Source: Breznakia pachnodae (GTDB lineage Bacteria > Bacillota_I > Bacilli_A > Erysipelotrichales > Erysipelotrichaceae). From it: DNA of 64,000 nucleotides. The stretch lies in assembly GCF_030814225.1 (NCBI RefSeq), contig NZ_JAUSUR010000002.1:62001-126000 (forward strand), given 5' to 3'. Below the pieces are notes generated by a model. That model did not search any database. It was not told the DNA's origin and saw only the letters and a program-made list of their open reading frames with translations. Below, piece by piece: positions 8,275 to 16,517 of this stretch. Each line of letters opens with the position of its first letter. Position 1 is the stretch's first letter. A program made the translations under genes and the position numbers.

Positions 8275-9095
8275 AGAACCTCCTTAAACACATCTAATAA
8301 TGCATATCCAACTCCATCTTCATTATTACTTAAACATATCTTATCAGAATGTTTCTTTGTTGATTCAGATGCATTTGCCATCGCTATTCCTAATCCAACT
8401 GATTTCAACATCCTGTTGTCATTTTCACCATCTCCAAATGCAATTATATTTTCCATGTTTACTTTGGATAATTCAGATATTCTACTTAATGCAATTTCTT
8501 TTCCAATACCTTTCGCCATAATTTCAACCCAATTATCTTTTGTGTGAAACACTTGATAATCTATTAATTGTTCTTTGAGTTCTGATAAAACTTCTTGGAA
8601 AACTCTTTTATGATGAAGATAAGCTACCTTATATGCAGTCATTTGACTTAAAGAATCTATTTTCAACTCATGAAGTTCAGAGAGAAATTCCTCTATATCT
8701 TCAATTTTATCTTTTGTATAATATGTATTTTCTACATAATTATTTTCTCCTGTGAAAAACACCATTTTCATTCCTTGAGATTTACCAACATCATAAATCT
8801 TACATAATTCATTAGCACATAACATTCTCCCTGTATATAGTAATTGCTTTTTTCCACTATATATCTGCAAGCCATTATATGTGATAACATAATTTCCATC
8901 ATAATCTTGTAATTTCAATTTTCTGATTGCATCAGATGCTCCTTCGTAGTTTCGTCCAGTTGCAATCGCAAAGCGAATTCCTTTTCTTAATAATTCTTGA
9001 ATTATAGATTTTGTATACTCTGTGATTTCATTGAAGTCATTGTATAATGTACCATCTAAATCCAAAACAACCATCTTATAGTAACTATTGATCAT
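8271..9095 (-). CDS. Cof-type HAD phosphatase
   Basis: A haloacid-dehalogenase hydrolase of the Cof/IIB group, 274 aa from the start chosen here. Motif I is LDLDGTLYN; motif IV is FGDGENDNRML near the C terminus, with the C2b cap between. These enzymes dephosphorylate small sugar or cofactor phosphates. The ATG at 9095 overlaps the stop codon of the upstream gene by 11 bases; an in-frame start further upstream lacks support. Placed in a PTS-fed operon, it could remove the phosphate that uptake adds before glycosidases act, but this is inference. Confidence 0.82.
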   Translation of the reverse strand: MINSYYKMVVLDLDGTLYNDFNEITEYTKSIIQELLRKGIRFAIATGRNYEGASDAIRKLKLQDYDGNYVITYNGLQIYSGKKQLLYTGRMLCANELCKIYDVGKSQGMKMVFFTGENNYVENTYYTKDKIEDIEEFLSELHELKIDSLSQMTAYKVAYLHHKRVFQEVLSELKEQLIDYQVFHTKDNWVEIMAKGIGKEIALSRISELSKVNMENIIAFGDGENDNRMLKSVGLGIAMANASESTKKHSDKICLSNNEDGVGYALLDVFKEVL

Positions 9096-10857
9096 GAAAC
9101 AAAATCTCTTGATTTGACACAACAATAGAATGTTCTCTTAGTTCTATACCTATACTTTTAAATGAATCAATGTTCTCTGTTTTAATATAAGTTCCAAAAA
9201 TCTTTGTGTCATTAACTTTTATCCTTGCACACGGTATTAGTGTTTTTTCTGGTGTTAATAAGTTTGCATTTGGTGGATTTTTCACTAATTCTATCTCTGT
9301 GTTTTTTAATAAATCATAAATCCCACAAAATCCATTATCCCCCTCCAGCAAAGCTTTATCTGTATCATTTTGAATTTTAATATTATCATTATCAATAATT
9401 GGAAATCCGCCATCATATAATGTAAGTGATTTATTTGTAATCACCTTATGAATTCGCATATGTCCATCCTCTTTTGGAATTAGAATACTATATATAGCAG
9501 TACCTTCGTATGGCTTCCACACTGATACCATATAATAATCATTTAGATATAAAAGTTTTGGTTTTCTTCGTAATATAAAATTTCCATTTTCATCTTCTAT
9601 ACTTAAGGTAGAATCTAATGCCATTCGTTCTTTTACATAATAATCTCTTGATAAATTGAATGCATACTTTGATGAATATGCAAATTTGCAATACTTATCT
9701 GCAACACCACCAGGTTCGAATGATACATATTGCTCTCCAGAAAATGCAATAGCTTCATTTGTTAGTGATTGAACTAACATATATGCATGTGGTAATGCCT
9801 TCGATAGAGAACCTTTTGGAAGTGGTTCTTCCTTTACAGTCCAAAACAAGTGATCTTTTGGTAATGCTAAAATCAATAAAGACTTAAATGCCCAATAAGG
9901 CGATCCTGGACCGTTATAGTCTTCTGCTAAAACAAGATTTTCATAACCATATCCAATTGTCAGAATCCCTGATTTATCATAGATTTCTTGTTGGAACCAC
10001 CATCTCAAATTTCTTAAAACAATACCTTTTATTACACCTATTGGATATGGGTATACTTCTGCAAAAGCACAAGCGCTCCAAAATGCACATTGTGCAAAAC
10101 GATATGTCATACTTCTACCAAATGGAATTGCTCTTCCTTCTCTGTCAAAAAAATTAATAAAGTCTTTTCCAAAAATTAATGCTCGTTGTTTCCACTTTTC
10201 ACATCGTTTGGGATCTTCTTTATCCATTGTTTTCACATATATTAAGGAATAGAAATGAAATGCGAATGAAATATAGTAATCCCTTTGCTTTGTTTTACCA
10301 TCTTGATACCATCCATCACCAATATAAAATGATTCAATATAATCTAAACTCTCATTCATTATTTCTATTGGATAACTATGATTATTCTTTAATAGTGCTA
10401 CACAAATAAGCACACGGAAAAACTGCCAGTTATTTTTTGGATAATCATATTTAATTCCATGTTCCAGCCATCGTAAAAGTTGTTCCTTTTCAGTAGAATC
10501 AAAATAATTATCTATTTTATCAGAAGCTAATATGAGCACGCATGCGAGAGCTGCCATTTCTACTAATTTTTGTGATCTATTGCACGATTCACCCCAATAT
10601 TCTGCATCAGAGATAGTTGTTCCATGTTTAATTCCATCAAGAAAGTGATGTAAATGTTTAACATCTCCATTGCCAGCAAGACAGGGAGCAATCCCCCAAA
10701 ATAGTCTTGCAAATCCTTCAAATTCTTGAATTTCTCTACTATATTTAGTTCGTGTGTTCCCTATATTTAATCTAGCATTATTAATTGATAAATAAGGATA
10801 AACACAGTCCAACATTTCATTTAGTTTATTTTCTAGGTCTTTTCTTGTACTAATCAT
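9085..10857 (-). CDS. DUF2264-type protein, putative uronosidase
   Basis: A protein of 590 aa without a signal peptide. The first 380 residues are an all-helical toroid with the motifs EFEGFARLFWG, AEYWGESC and FGRSMTYRF; the rest is beta-rich. This matches the DUF2264 family as I remember it, some members of which have reported glucuronidase activity (placed by CAZy, I believe, in GH154). It sits immediately downstream of another toroid-type gene in the GAG operon. Action on a uronate-containing oligosaccharide is likely; bond and substrate are unknown. The ATG at 10857 follows GAGGTGCCT; an in-frame GTG lies inside that ribosome site. Confidence 0.75.
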   Translation of the reverse strand: MISTRKDLENKLNEMLDCVYPYLSINNARLNIGNTRTKYSREIQEFEGFARLFWGIAPCLAGNGDVKHLHHFLDGIKHGTTISDAEYWGESCNRSQKLVEMAALACVLILASDKIDNYFDSTEKEQLLRWLEHGIKYDYPKNNWQFFRVLICVALLKNNHSYPIEIMNESLDYIESFYIGDGWYQDGKTKQRDYYISFAFHFYSLIYVKTMDKEDPKRCEKWKQRALIFGKDFINFFDREGRAIPFGRSMTYRFAQCAFWSACAFAEVYPYPIGVIKGIVLRNLRWWFQQEIYDKSGILTIGYGYENLVLAEDYNGPGSPYWAFKSLLILALPKDHLFWTVKEEPLPKGSLSKALPHAYMLVQSLTNEAIAFSGEQYVSFEPGGVADKYCKFAYSSKYAFNLSRDYYVKERMALDSTLSIEDENGNFILRRKPKLLYLNDYYMVSVWKPYEGTAIYSILIPKEDGHMRIHKVITNKSLTLYDGGFPIIDNDNIKIQNDTDKALLEGDNGFCGIYDLLKNTEIELVKNPPNANLLTPEKTLIPCARIKVNDTKIFGTYIKTENIDSFKSIGIELREHSIVVSNQEILFHDQ

Positions 10858-10864
10858 AGGCACC

Positions 10865-12589
10865 TCAACTAATAGAGAACGATATTTCAGTTTCTACATT
10901 TTTCTTTATCATCACTTTACATCTTCTTGCATACACTCCTGGTACAGGATTATAGATGGTATTTTTATCTATAGACATAACACCATTAGTTTCAGCAACT
11001 AAAGTTACTCCATTTCTTTCTATAAACAAATGATTTTCTTTTTGAGATATAGAATCATTAATCTGAACAAATGGAAAAATAAAATCCATATCCTCTTCGC
11101 TAAGAATGGATATTTTCAGTTTATCTTCAAAGATAAATCTGATTATTGCACTAGGACCTTTTTCCTGATTTATTGATGTAAGTACTGTTTTTACTGTTAT
11201 TATTGATTCTTTCTTACTAATCAGCGCATTATAATCATATATTTGTGAATAAACGTTTTGTTTATTAGTAATCTCTAATCTTGGAGTCATACATGTATTG
11301 CTACTTTCTCTTAGAGCATACATATTGTTTGATTCTATTGGCTTATAGATGTTCATTGATGATACAAATATAAGTCCGAATGTTTTATGCTTCAGCAGTG
11401 ATAAACAGCCTCCACTAGTATGACCTTCTTTTACATATTCATAATCATAGCTTGTTAATGTTGCTCTCCAATTACAATAATTAATAATCATTGTATTTAG
11501 CGTTTGAAAATAAGAAGTTGTATTGTGTTTATGAATATTTGTAGTTATATTTTTTGCTGAGAGATTCATAACCAATAAATCAGCTAATCCCATCGCTTGA
11601 GTAAATGTCATATGAATACATGTTTGATCATATCCATCAGAAAATCCTTCTTGTAGCAATCCATTTACTGTTGCATTCTTCAATAACTTTAAATTTCTCA
11701 AAACAAATATTTCATATTCAGGTCTTGTATATTGTCTTGCAATCTTTAACAAAACTGCATTGCATCCTTTAGCAGTTTTACTTCCCCAATAAGTCCATTT
11801 ATAATTTCTAGATCCAAAACTGTTATCAATACCTCCATCATCTAATAGAAAATATTTGTGATGATTAAACAATTTAACAATCTCTTCTTTCATGTTCTCA
11901 TCTTCTAAAAGCTCTGCACACATAAATAATGCTGGCAGTGATTCTTCTAAATTGTATCCAATGTCAATTGCATTACAGCCTCTGCTTGTTTGTACTCTTC
12001 TTGGGCTTCCTTCTCCAATGATTAATCCTTCTTGATTCACATAAGACATTGCCTCATTATACAAGGACTTGGATTTGTCATAATATTTTTGAGTATGAAA
12101 TAACTTCCATCCCCATGCCAATGCTTCACTTGCAGTTATTGTGTAATTTACATTACCACCAAGTGTATCTATATTCATATATAGATACTCTAATGCTTTT
12201 TCTAATCTTTTCTTCCATTGCTTTTTATATTCTTCTAATATGCTACTTGAGCAATAATGAATAATATGAGCATATCGAATTATTGTAAATACGGTAATTC
12301 CTTTCCACATTTTGTCACGGTCATTAAAGTAACTTCCATCTTCATTGGATAGCATTCGCTCTTCCCACTTAGACAAAGCAATTGCTTTATCTAAATACCC
12401 TTCATTTGGAAATGATTGTTGCAGTACGAGTAATGGATACATTAAATCAGCAATCCGTCCATGTACTTTTGTACAACAGGGACATAATATTGCACCATCA
12501 AAACTTAACATCTTTTCACTATTGTACTGATAGACTAATAAACTATCGCACCATTCTTTTAACAAACAAATCATTTCTTCATGTTTCAT
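10865..12589 (-). CDS. Putative GAG-active toroid/beta-sandwich enzyme
   Basis: A protein of 574 aa that I cannot assign to a named family with confidence. The N-terminal 330 residues are helical with repeating aromatic motifs (GRIADLMYPLL, SYFNDRDKMWKGI, NYTITASEALAWGW, DIGYNLEESLPAL). The C-terminal 220 residues are beta-strand-rich. This resembles the layout of heparinase II/III, alginate lyases and related toroid hydrolases. There is no signal peptide, so it acts in the cytoplasm on PTS-imported oligosaccharides. It has a clean GAGGTAATTT ribosome site and is separated from the PTS genes by a 10-bp hairpin. A CPCC near residue 36 could bind metal. Confidence 0.7.
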   Translation of the reverse strand: MKHEEMICLLKEWCDSLLVYQYNSEKMLSFDGAILCPCCTKVHGRIADLMYPLLVLQQSFPNEGYLDKAIALSKWEERMLSNEDGSYFNDRDKMWKGITVFTIIRYAHIIHYCSSSILEEYKKQWKKRLEKALEYLYMNIDTLGGNVNYTITASEALAWGWKLFHTQKYYDKSKSLYNEAMSYVNQEGLIIGEGSPRRVQTSRGCNAIDIGYNLEESLPALFMCAELLEDENMKEEIVKLFNHHKYFLLDDGGIDNSFGSRNYKWTYWGSKTAKGCNAVLLKIARQYTRPEYEIFVLRNLKLLKNATVNGLLQEGFSDGYDQTCIHMTFTQAMGLADLLVMNLSAKNITTNIHKHNTTSYFQTLNTMIINYCNWRATLTSYDYEYVKEGHTSGGCLSLLKHKTFGLIFVSSMNIYKPIESNNMYALRESSNTCMTPRLEITNKQNVYSQIYDYNALISKKESIITVKTVLTSINQEKGPSAIIRFIFEDKLKISILSEEDMDFIFPFVQINDSISQKENHLFIERNGVTLVAETNGVMSIDKNTIYNPVPGVYARRCKVMIKKNVETEISFSIS

Positions 12590-12609
12590 AAATTACCTCA
12601 TTTACATCG

Positions 12610-12638
12610 AAAATAAGCTTGCTAGTAAGCAAGCTTAT
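12610..12638 (-). terminator. Intercistronic hairpin after the PTS IID gene
   Basis: On the minus strand a perfect 10-bp stem (ATAAGCTTGC, 6-nt loop, GCAAGCTTAT) is followed by U4. It lies between IID and the first enzyme gene. It probably acts as a partial terminator or RNA-stabilising hairpin that sets PTS expression above that of the enzymes. Confidence 0.65.
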
Positions 12639-12644
12639 AAGATT

Positions 12645-13466
12645 TTATCCTGCGAATCCTAAGAAACCTACAACTACTGAAAATAGAATAACAAACATTA
12701 ACGCGAATGATGTACTTTTTCCTTTTTTCATCATCCACAATAAAAGCATTGTAAATGCTAGTGGAACAAAGCCTTTTAATATTGTATCTAAAGTCGATTG
12801 AAGATCAATGAATGAACCTTCTAATTCTCCAGATATATTAAAGCGTAAACCTACCGTTTGAAATGTCATCGCTCCAACCATAAACAGTCCTAAGATTGAA
12901 AATCCTTTTGTTACACTTTGCAAGATTCCGCTCTCTGTTGCTTTTTGAATAAATGATGCACCTGTAGTCCATCCAATTCTTCCACCATACCAACGAATAA
13001 TGAACCATGGAACATATAACGTTAATAGGAATAATAACGCTCCAATAGGGCTTCCATCTAAGGCAAATCCCATACCAATACCGGCTGCAATTACACGTAA
13101 TGTCCCAGTGAATAACGAATCACCAAGTCCAGCTAAAGGACCCATTAATCCAACTTTTATACCTTGAACAGCCTCTTCAATGTTTTCTACCTTGTGCTCA
13201 GCATTTTCTTTTTCCATTTGTAAAACAATACTTGAAATAAATGGAGCAAATGCTGGATTTGTATTAAAGTATGTCACATGTCTTTCTAATGCAGCATAGT
13301 ATTCGTCATCATCTTTATAAAACTCTCGTAAGAACGGCATAATTGACCATCCAAACCCTGGTCCTTGTAAACGAACAAATGTCATTTCACTCATGAATGT
13401 CATTTGTCTCCAAAACATTCTATTTAATAGTTTCTTATCACTTTTACTTATTTCCATCTTTTTCAT
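12645..13466 (-). CDS. Mannose-family PTS component IID (GAG operon)
   Basis: Membrane component IID, 273 aa. The conserved stretch VGLMGPLAGLGDSLF (near residue 107) and the N-terminal LNRMFWRQM motif are diagnostic for the family, with hydrophobic segments in the C-terminal half. Together with IIC it forms the translocation channel. Start ATGA overlaps the stop of IIC, so the two subunits are co-translated. In streptococci the homologous PTS, placed beside GH88, imports unsaturated hyaluronate or chondroitin disaccharides. Confidence 0.93.
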   Translation of the reverse strand: MKKMEISKSDKKLLNRMFWRQMTFMSEMTFVRLQGPGFGWSIMPFLREFYKDDDEYYAALERHVTYFNTNPAFAPFISSIVLQMEKENAEHKVENIEEAVQGIKVGLMGPLAGLGDSLFTGTLRVIAAGIGMGFALDGSPIGALLFLLTLYVPWFIIRWYGGRIGWTTGASFIQKATESGILQSVTKGFSILGLFMVGAMTFQTVGLRFNISGELEGSFIDLQSTLDTILKGFVPLAFTMLLLWMMKKGKSTSFALMFVILFSVVVGFLGFAG

Positions 13467-14302
13467 GCTAAGAAATCCTCCGCTTCATCCTCAATTTCTG
13501 GTTTCTTGCTTTTATTTTCACTTTTTGCTTTCTTCAGATCTGAGAAAACCGCAAGAATTCCAAGACATGCACCAATAAACGCTATACTCATTGTATCTAA
13601 CCCTATACTTCCTAGTACTTCTCCAGTTTCTGGCATAGTAATTGTTGTAGTTCCTAAATACGCCATTAGGATAAATCCTAAAAAGTAATAAGGAATAATT
13701 TTTGAATCCCACATATTCTTAACTAAAATTGCCATTCCTAATGCTGGCATAGTTGCTGCCATTACATTTAATATTCTATTCACTTGTTCAGGAAGATTTG
13801 CCATAAATGACTCTACTGCACCTGATCCAACTGAAATAACTACAAATGCCATTACACCATAAACAAATGGTTTAAAGAACATTGCAAAGTAATGCCAGAA
13901 TGTAAATGCTTTATCATTACGATTTGCAATTGCCCGATCTTGAAAGTCAATTACAAAGTTAAATACTAATACTACAAGATTAAATAATAAAACTGATAAT
14001 AATCCTACAGGTATCGCTAATGCAACAGCATTTTCTAAATTACTTGTCGATAAAATACCAAAAGCGACTCCAAATACTGATGCTGAAACCATATCCGTTG
14101 GTTGTGATCCTCCTATTGAGAATGTCCCCATAAATACAGCTTCAATCATTCCTCCTAAAATACATCCAGTAGGCAAATCTCCTAAAACTAAACCTACCAA
14201 TGGACCAATCCAGATTGGTCTAGGTTGTATATGACCAAATCCCCAATCAAGAAAATTTGCAAACGCCATAATTAACGCTACTAATAATCCTTCAACTACC
14301 AT
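13463..14302 (-). CDS. Mannose-family PTS component IIC (GAG operon)
   Basis: Membrane permease subunit of 279 aa with several transmembrane helices and the IIC motifs RPIWIGPLVGLVLGDLPTG and GGMIEAVFMG near the N terminus. It ends in a charged, acidic cytoplasmic tail (KKPEIEDEAEDF). It selects and carries the sugar. It follows IIB by 15 bp and overlaps IID by 4 bp. The acidic tail resembles the linker of the fused IIC-IID protein at 54813-56405. Confidence 0.93.
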   Translation of the reverse strand: MVVEGLLVALIMAFANFLDWGFGHIQPRPIWIGPLVGLVLGDLPTGCILGGMIEAVFMGTFSIGGSQPTDMVSASVFGVAFGILSTSNLENAVALAIPVGLLSVLLFNLVVLVFNFVIDFQDRAIANRNDKAFTFWHYFAMFFKPFVYGVMAFVVISVGSGAVESFMANLPEQVNRILNVMAATMPALGMAILVKNMWDSKIIPYYFLGFILMAYLGTTTITMPETGEVLGSIGLDTMSIAFIGACLGILAVFSDLKKAKSENKSKKPEIEDEAEDFLA

Positions 14303-14317
14303 AATTTTTCTCCTTTT

Positions 14318-14794
14318 CTAATAAGTTGTTAAATCCACTTCTTCATTATCTGGTAATAATTGAGAAAACACATAAACACCAGCTGCAGCAATTTCATGAA
14401 TTTGTTTTTTATCAACATCATCAAGAAAAATGTTATTTGTTACTTTCTCTTTTCCTTCCATATTAGAAGTCTTACCATAATTACCAAAATTAACTCTATC
14501 AATAAACCCAACACGATTTACTAATTCTAGTGCATCACTTGGATTATCAACCACTACAAATACATTTAAATCCTTACATCTAGGATCATTCAGTGTTTCA
14601 ATTCCCTTTTCAACAGTTAATACAGCACATTTTATACTACCTGGACATGCCATTTTCAATGTTGCTTTTAGCGTTTCATTATTTGCACTTCTGTCATTAA
14701 TTACCATTATTCTGTTAATCCCTAAATGTTTAGACCAAACAAGTGCAACCTGTCCATGAATTAATCGATCATCTATTCTTACTAGCTTTATCAT
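14318..14794 (-). CDS. Mannose-family PTS component IIB (GAG operon)
   Basis: Cytoplasmic phosphocarrier of 158 aa. The N-terminal signature VRIDDRLIHGQVALVW contains the phosphorylated histidine (residue 14). It takes phosphate from IIA and passes it to the incoming sugar. The middle motif ACPGSIKCAVL and the FGNYGKTSN segment are typical. Gene order IIA-IIB-IIC-IID with short gaps indicates one transcript. Confidence 0.94.
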   Translation of the reverse strand: MIKLVRIDDRLIHGQVALVWSKHLGINRIMVINDRSANNETLKATLKMACPGSIKCAVLTVEKGIETLNDPRCKDLNVFVVVDNPSDALELVNRVGFIDRVNFGNYGKTSNMEGKEKVTNNIFLDDVDKKQIHEIAAAGVYVFSQLLPDNEEVDLTTY

Positions 14795-14830
14795 AATTTC
14801 CTCCTATATTTAAAACTAAATCTTATACTT

Positions 14831-15241
14831 TTAAAAAAATGATTCATCTTCCTCTTTAATAATTTCAATAACTTTCATTCCTTCTTTAGCTTCCGCAATC
14901 ATTCGATGAGTATCTTCGGTGCTAATTTCACCACTACTCATTAGAACATTAATAACTAGTAACATATTCATTCCAGCTATCACTTTCACATTAGGATATT
15001 CTAGAAGAGTCGTTGCGCCATTACACACACTACCACCAAATATATCCCCAATAATAATTACTTGTCCATCAGTATTAAGAATCAAGTTTTTAAGTTCATT
15101 GATTATGTCATCACATACCATTCCTGGTTGTAATCCAAAACTATATAAATTATCTTTTTCTCCAATAATCATCTCAACAGAGTTTTTCATTCCTGCAGCA
15201 AGTCCTCCGTGAGAAACCAAAATTATTTTACTATTATTCAT
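14831..15241 (-). CDS. Mannose-family PTS component IIA (GAG operon)
   Basis: Cytoplasmic IIA domain protein of 136 aa, the first gene of the operon. The active histidine is in ILVSHGGLAAGM near residue 11; DIFGGSVCNGA is the second family motif. It accepts phosphate from HPr. The start follows TGAGGTAAAT, directly downstream of a sigma-70 promoter that carries a LacI operator and a cre-like site. Confidence 0.93.
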   Translation of the reverse strand: MNNSKIILVSHGGLAAGMKNSVEMIIGEKDNLYSFGLQPGMVCDDIINELKNLILNTDGQVIIIGDIFGGSVCNGATTLLEYPNVKVIAGMNMLLVINVLMSSGEISTEDTHRMIAEAKEGMKVIEIIKEEDESFF

Positions 15242-15265
15242 ATTTACCTCATATGCTCCTTTTTT

Positions 15266-15317
15266 GGTTAACTGGTTTACCTATTTTCATTGTACTCTCG
15301 GCTGTAAGCGTTGTCAA
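15266..15317 (-). promoter_or_regulatory. GAG operon promoter with LacI operator and cre site
   Basis: On the minus strand a perfect -35 TTGACA (15312-15317) and a -10 TACAAT (15289-15294) are 17 bp apart. The sequence TTGACAACGCTTACAG (15302-15317) fits the CcpA cre consensus WTGNNARCGNWWWCAW except the last base, and covers the -35. An imperfect palindrome matching the LacI-type sites (GGTAAACCAGTTAACC, 15266-15281) lies just downstream of the -10. Dual control by CcpA and the local repressor is inferred. Confidence 0.85.
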
Positions 15318-15345
15318 TAATTTTTTATTTTTTTATTATCAATAA

Positions 15346-15380
15346 TAAAAAAGCCAATAATAATCGACTATTATTGACTT
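15346..15380 (-). terminator. Terminator of the marR-PEBP transcript
   Basis: On the minus strand a 12-bp stem (AAGTCAATAATA / TATTATTGGCTT, one G-T pair) is followed by a T-run. It insulates the GAG promoter from upstream transcription. Confidence 0.75.
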
Positions 15381-15400
15381 TGATATTATTATCTTATTTA

Positions 15401-15414
15401 GTAAAACGGTTTAC
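15401..15414. promoter_or_regulatory. Auxiliary LacI-type operator
   Basis: GTAAAACGGTTTAC is a near-perfect palindrome and differs from the TAAACCGGTTTA consensus by one base in the core. It is about 135 bp upstream of the operator that overlaps the GAG promoter start, a distance that would allow looping by a tetrameric LacI-type repressor. Otherwise this 15242-15471 interval holds only the promoter and the terminator described. Confidence 0.6.
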
Positions 15415-15471
15415 TCATTAAATGGATCTTATTATAACCATTATGTAGTTTATGATTTCATATCAAAATAA

Positions 15472-15963
15472 TCATTTATTTTGATATAATCCATCAATAT
15501 ATCCCTCTTGAAGGATATGCGACTTCATTGCATCTATTAACTCTGATTTTTTAGCAGTTGGTTCCAATTCTAATACACAGTCTAAAATGTATATATGATA
15601 ACGATATCGATGCGCACCTCTCAGAAACTTTGGCGGTTTTGGTCCACGATAACGATGTTTTCCATAGCCAACACCTTGTACTGCACCTTTCAATTCCTTA
15701 ACATACTCCCCATGTGAAATATCTTCTGGAATTACATTTTGTACAGGAATATTCCAAATCAACCAGTGATTATAAGGTCTACCAAACATCAGACTGATTG
15801 GGTGGCTTAGATCATCCATAATAATCGCAATAGATTTTGCAGATGATGAAATATTTGTGATTGTTAATTCTGGCGAAATGTCATCACCCCACCCTGTATA
15901 TTTTACAGGTATCCTTTCATTATGTTTAAAAGCATTACTTTTGATTGCTAATTCCTTTGTCAT
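15472..15963 (-). CDS. YbhB/YbcL (PEBP) family protein
   Basis: A phosphatidylethanolamine-binding-protein-like (Raf-kinase-inhibitor-like) protein of 163 aa. The family's ligand-pocket motifs are visible: a DLSHPISLMFGRPYNHWLIWNIP segment region near the centre, YRGPKPP and GAHRYRYHIY. The bacterial function is not established. It lies 3 bp downstream of marR and is co-transcribed with it, so its level should follow the MarR ligand. Confidence 0.9.
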   Translation of the reverse strand: MTKELAIKSNAFKHNERIPVKYTGWGDDISPELTITNISSSAKSIAIIMDDLSHPISLMFGRPYNHWLIWNIPVQNVIPEDISHGEYVKELKGAVQGVGYGKHRYRGPKPPKFLRGAHRYRYHIYILDCVLELEPTAKKSELIDAMKSHILQEGYIDGLYQNK

Positions 15964-15966
15964 GGT

Positions 15967-16401
15967 TTATTCCTCTTCACTCAAATTACTTTGAACTTTT
16001 TCTAATACTACTAATGTATCAATCAACTCTTGTTCATCTATATTTTCAAATGCTCTAACAAGAAGTTTCCCTCCCAGTTGTTTATTACGTTTAAAAAATG
16101 CTTTTGCTTTCGCAGTTGGTTGAATACACAATGCACGACTATCCTGTTCAGATTTAGAAATTGTAAGATATCCTTCTCTTTCTAATATAGTTGTCATCTT
16201 TTTCGCACTCTGTCGAGTTACACCCATCATCTGTGCTATATCTTTTAAAGTAGGATTTTCAATTCCTCCCTGATACAACAAGTATAAGAAAAACCATTGC
16301 TTCAATGTTAATTCATCACTTAACTTATCTCCTTCAACTTGCATTCTATTTGCAAGATGAAAAATACTCATAAAAATTCTTTGTTCATTTAGTTTATTCA
16401 T
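15967..16401 (-). CDS. MarR-family regulator
   Basis: A winged-helix regulator of 144 aa. The recognition segment reads LKDIAQMMGVTRQSAKKMTTILE, followed by the wing (REGYLTISKSEQDSRALCI). Such proteins are dimeric repressors released by small ligands or oxidation. It has an AGAGGTG ribosome site and an unusually clear promoter/operator with two 14-bp inverted arms, so autorepression is expected. Its only co-transcribed partner is the PEBP-family gene. Confidence 0.92.
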   Translation of the reverse strand: MNKLNEQRIFMSIFHLANRMQVEGDKLSDELTLKQWFFLYLLYQGGIENPTLKDIAQMMGVTRQSAKKMTTILEREGYLTISKSEQDSRALCIQPTAKAKAFFKRNKQLGGKLLVRAFENIDEQELIDTLVVLEKVQSNLSEEE

Positions 16402-16418
16402 ACAACACCTCTATTTGC

Positions 16419-16467
16419 ATAGGCAACCATCTGCTTATATTATAGGAAGATGGTTGCCTATTGTCAA
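16419..16467 (-). promoter_or_regulatory. marR promoter with inverted 14-bp operator arms
   Basis: On the minus strand a perfect -35 TTGACA (16462-16467), 17-bp spacer and perfect -10 TATAAT (16439-16444). The 14-base arms ATAGGCAACCATCT (16419-16432) and AGATGGTTGCCTAT (16448-16461) are exact inverted copies. One fills the promoter spacer and the other lies just downstream of the -10, so a bound repressor would block polymerase. Confidence 0.9.
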
Positions 16468-16502
16468 GTTTATACTTATCTTTCTAAATTATCTATAGAA
16501 AC

Positions 16503-16511
16503 TGGTATAAT
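16503..16511 (+). promoter_or_regulatory. Extended -10 promoter of rpoN
   Basis: TGGTATAAT is a perfect extended -10 element. Only 6 bp separate it from the rpoN ATG, and no Shine-Dalgarno sequence exists, so the transcript probably starts at or next to the start codon (leaderless). No good -35 hexamer is present. Confidence 0.65.
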
Positions 16512-16517
16512 ATAACT

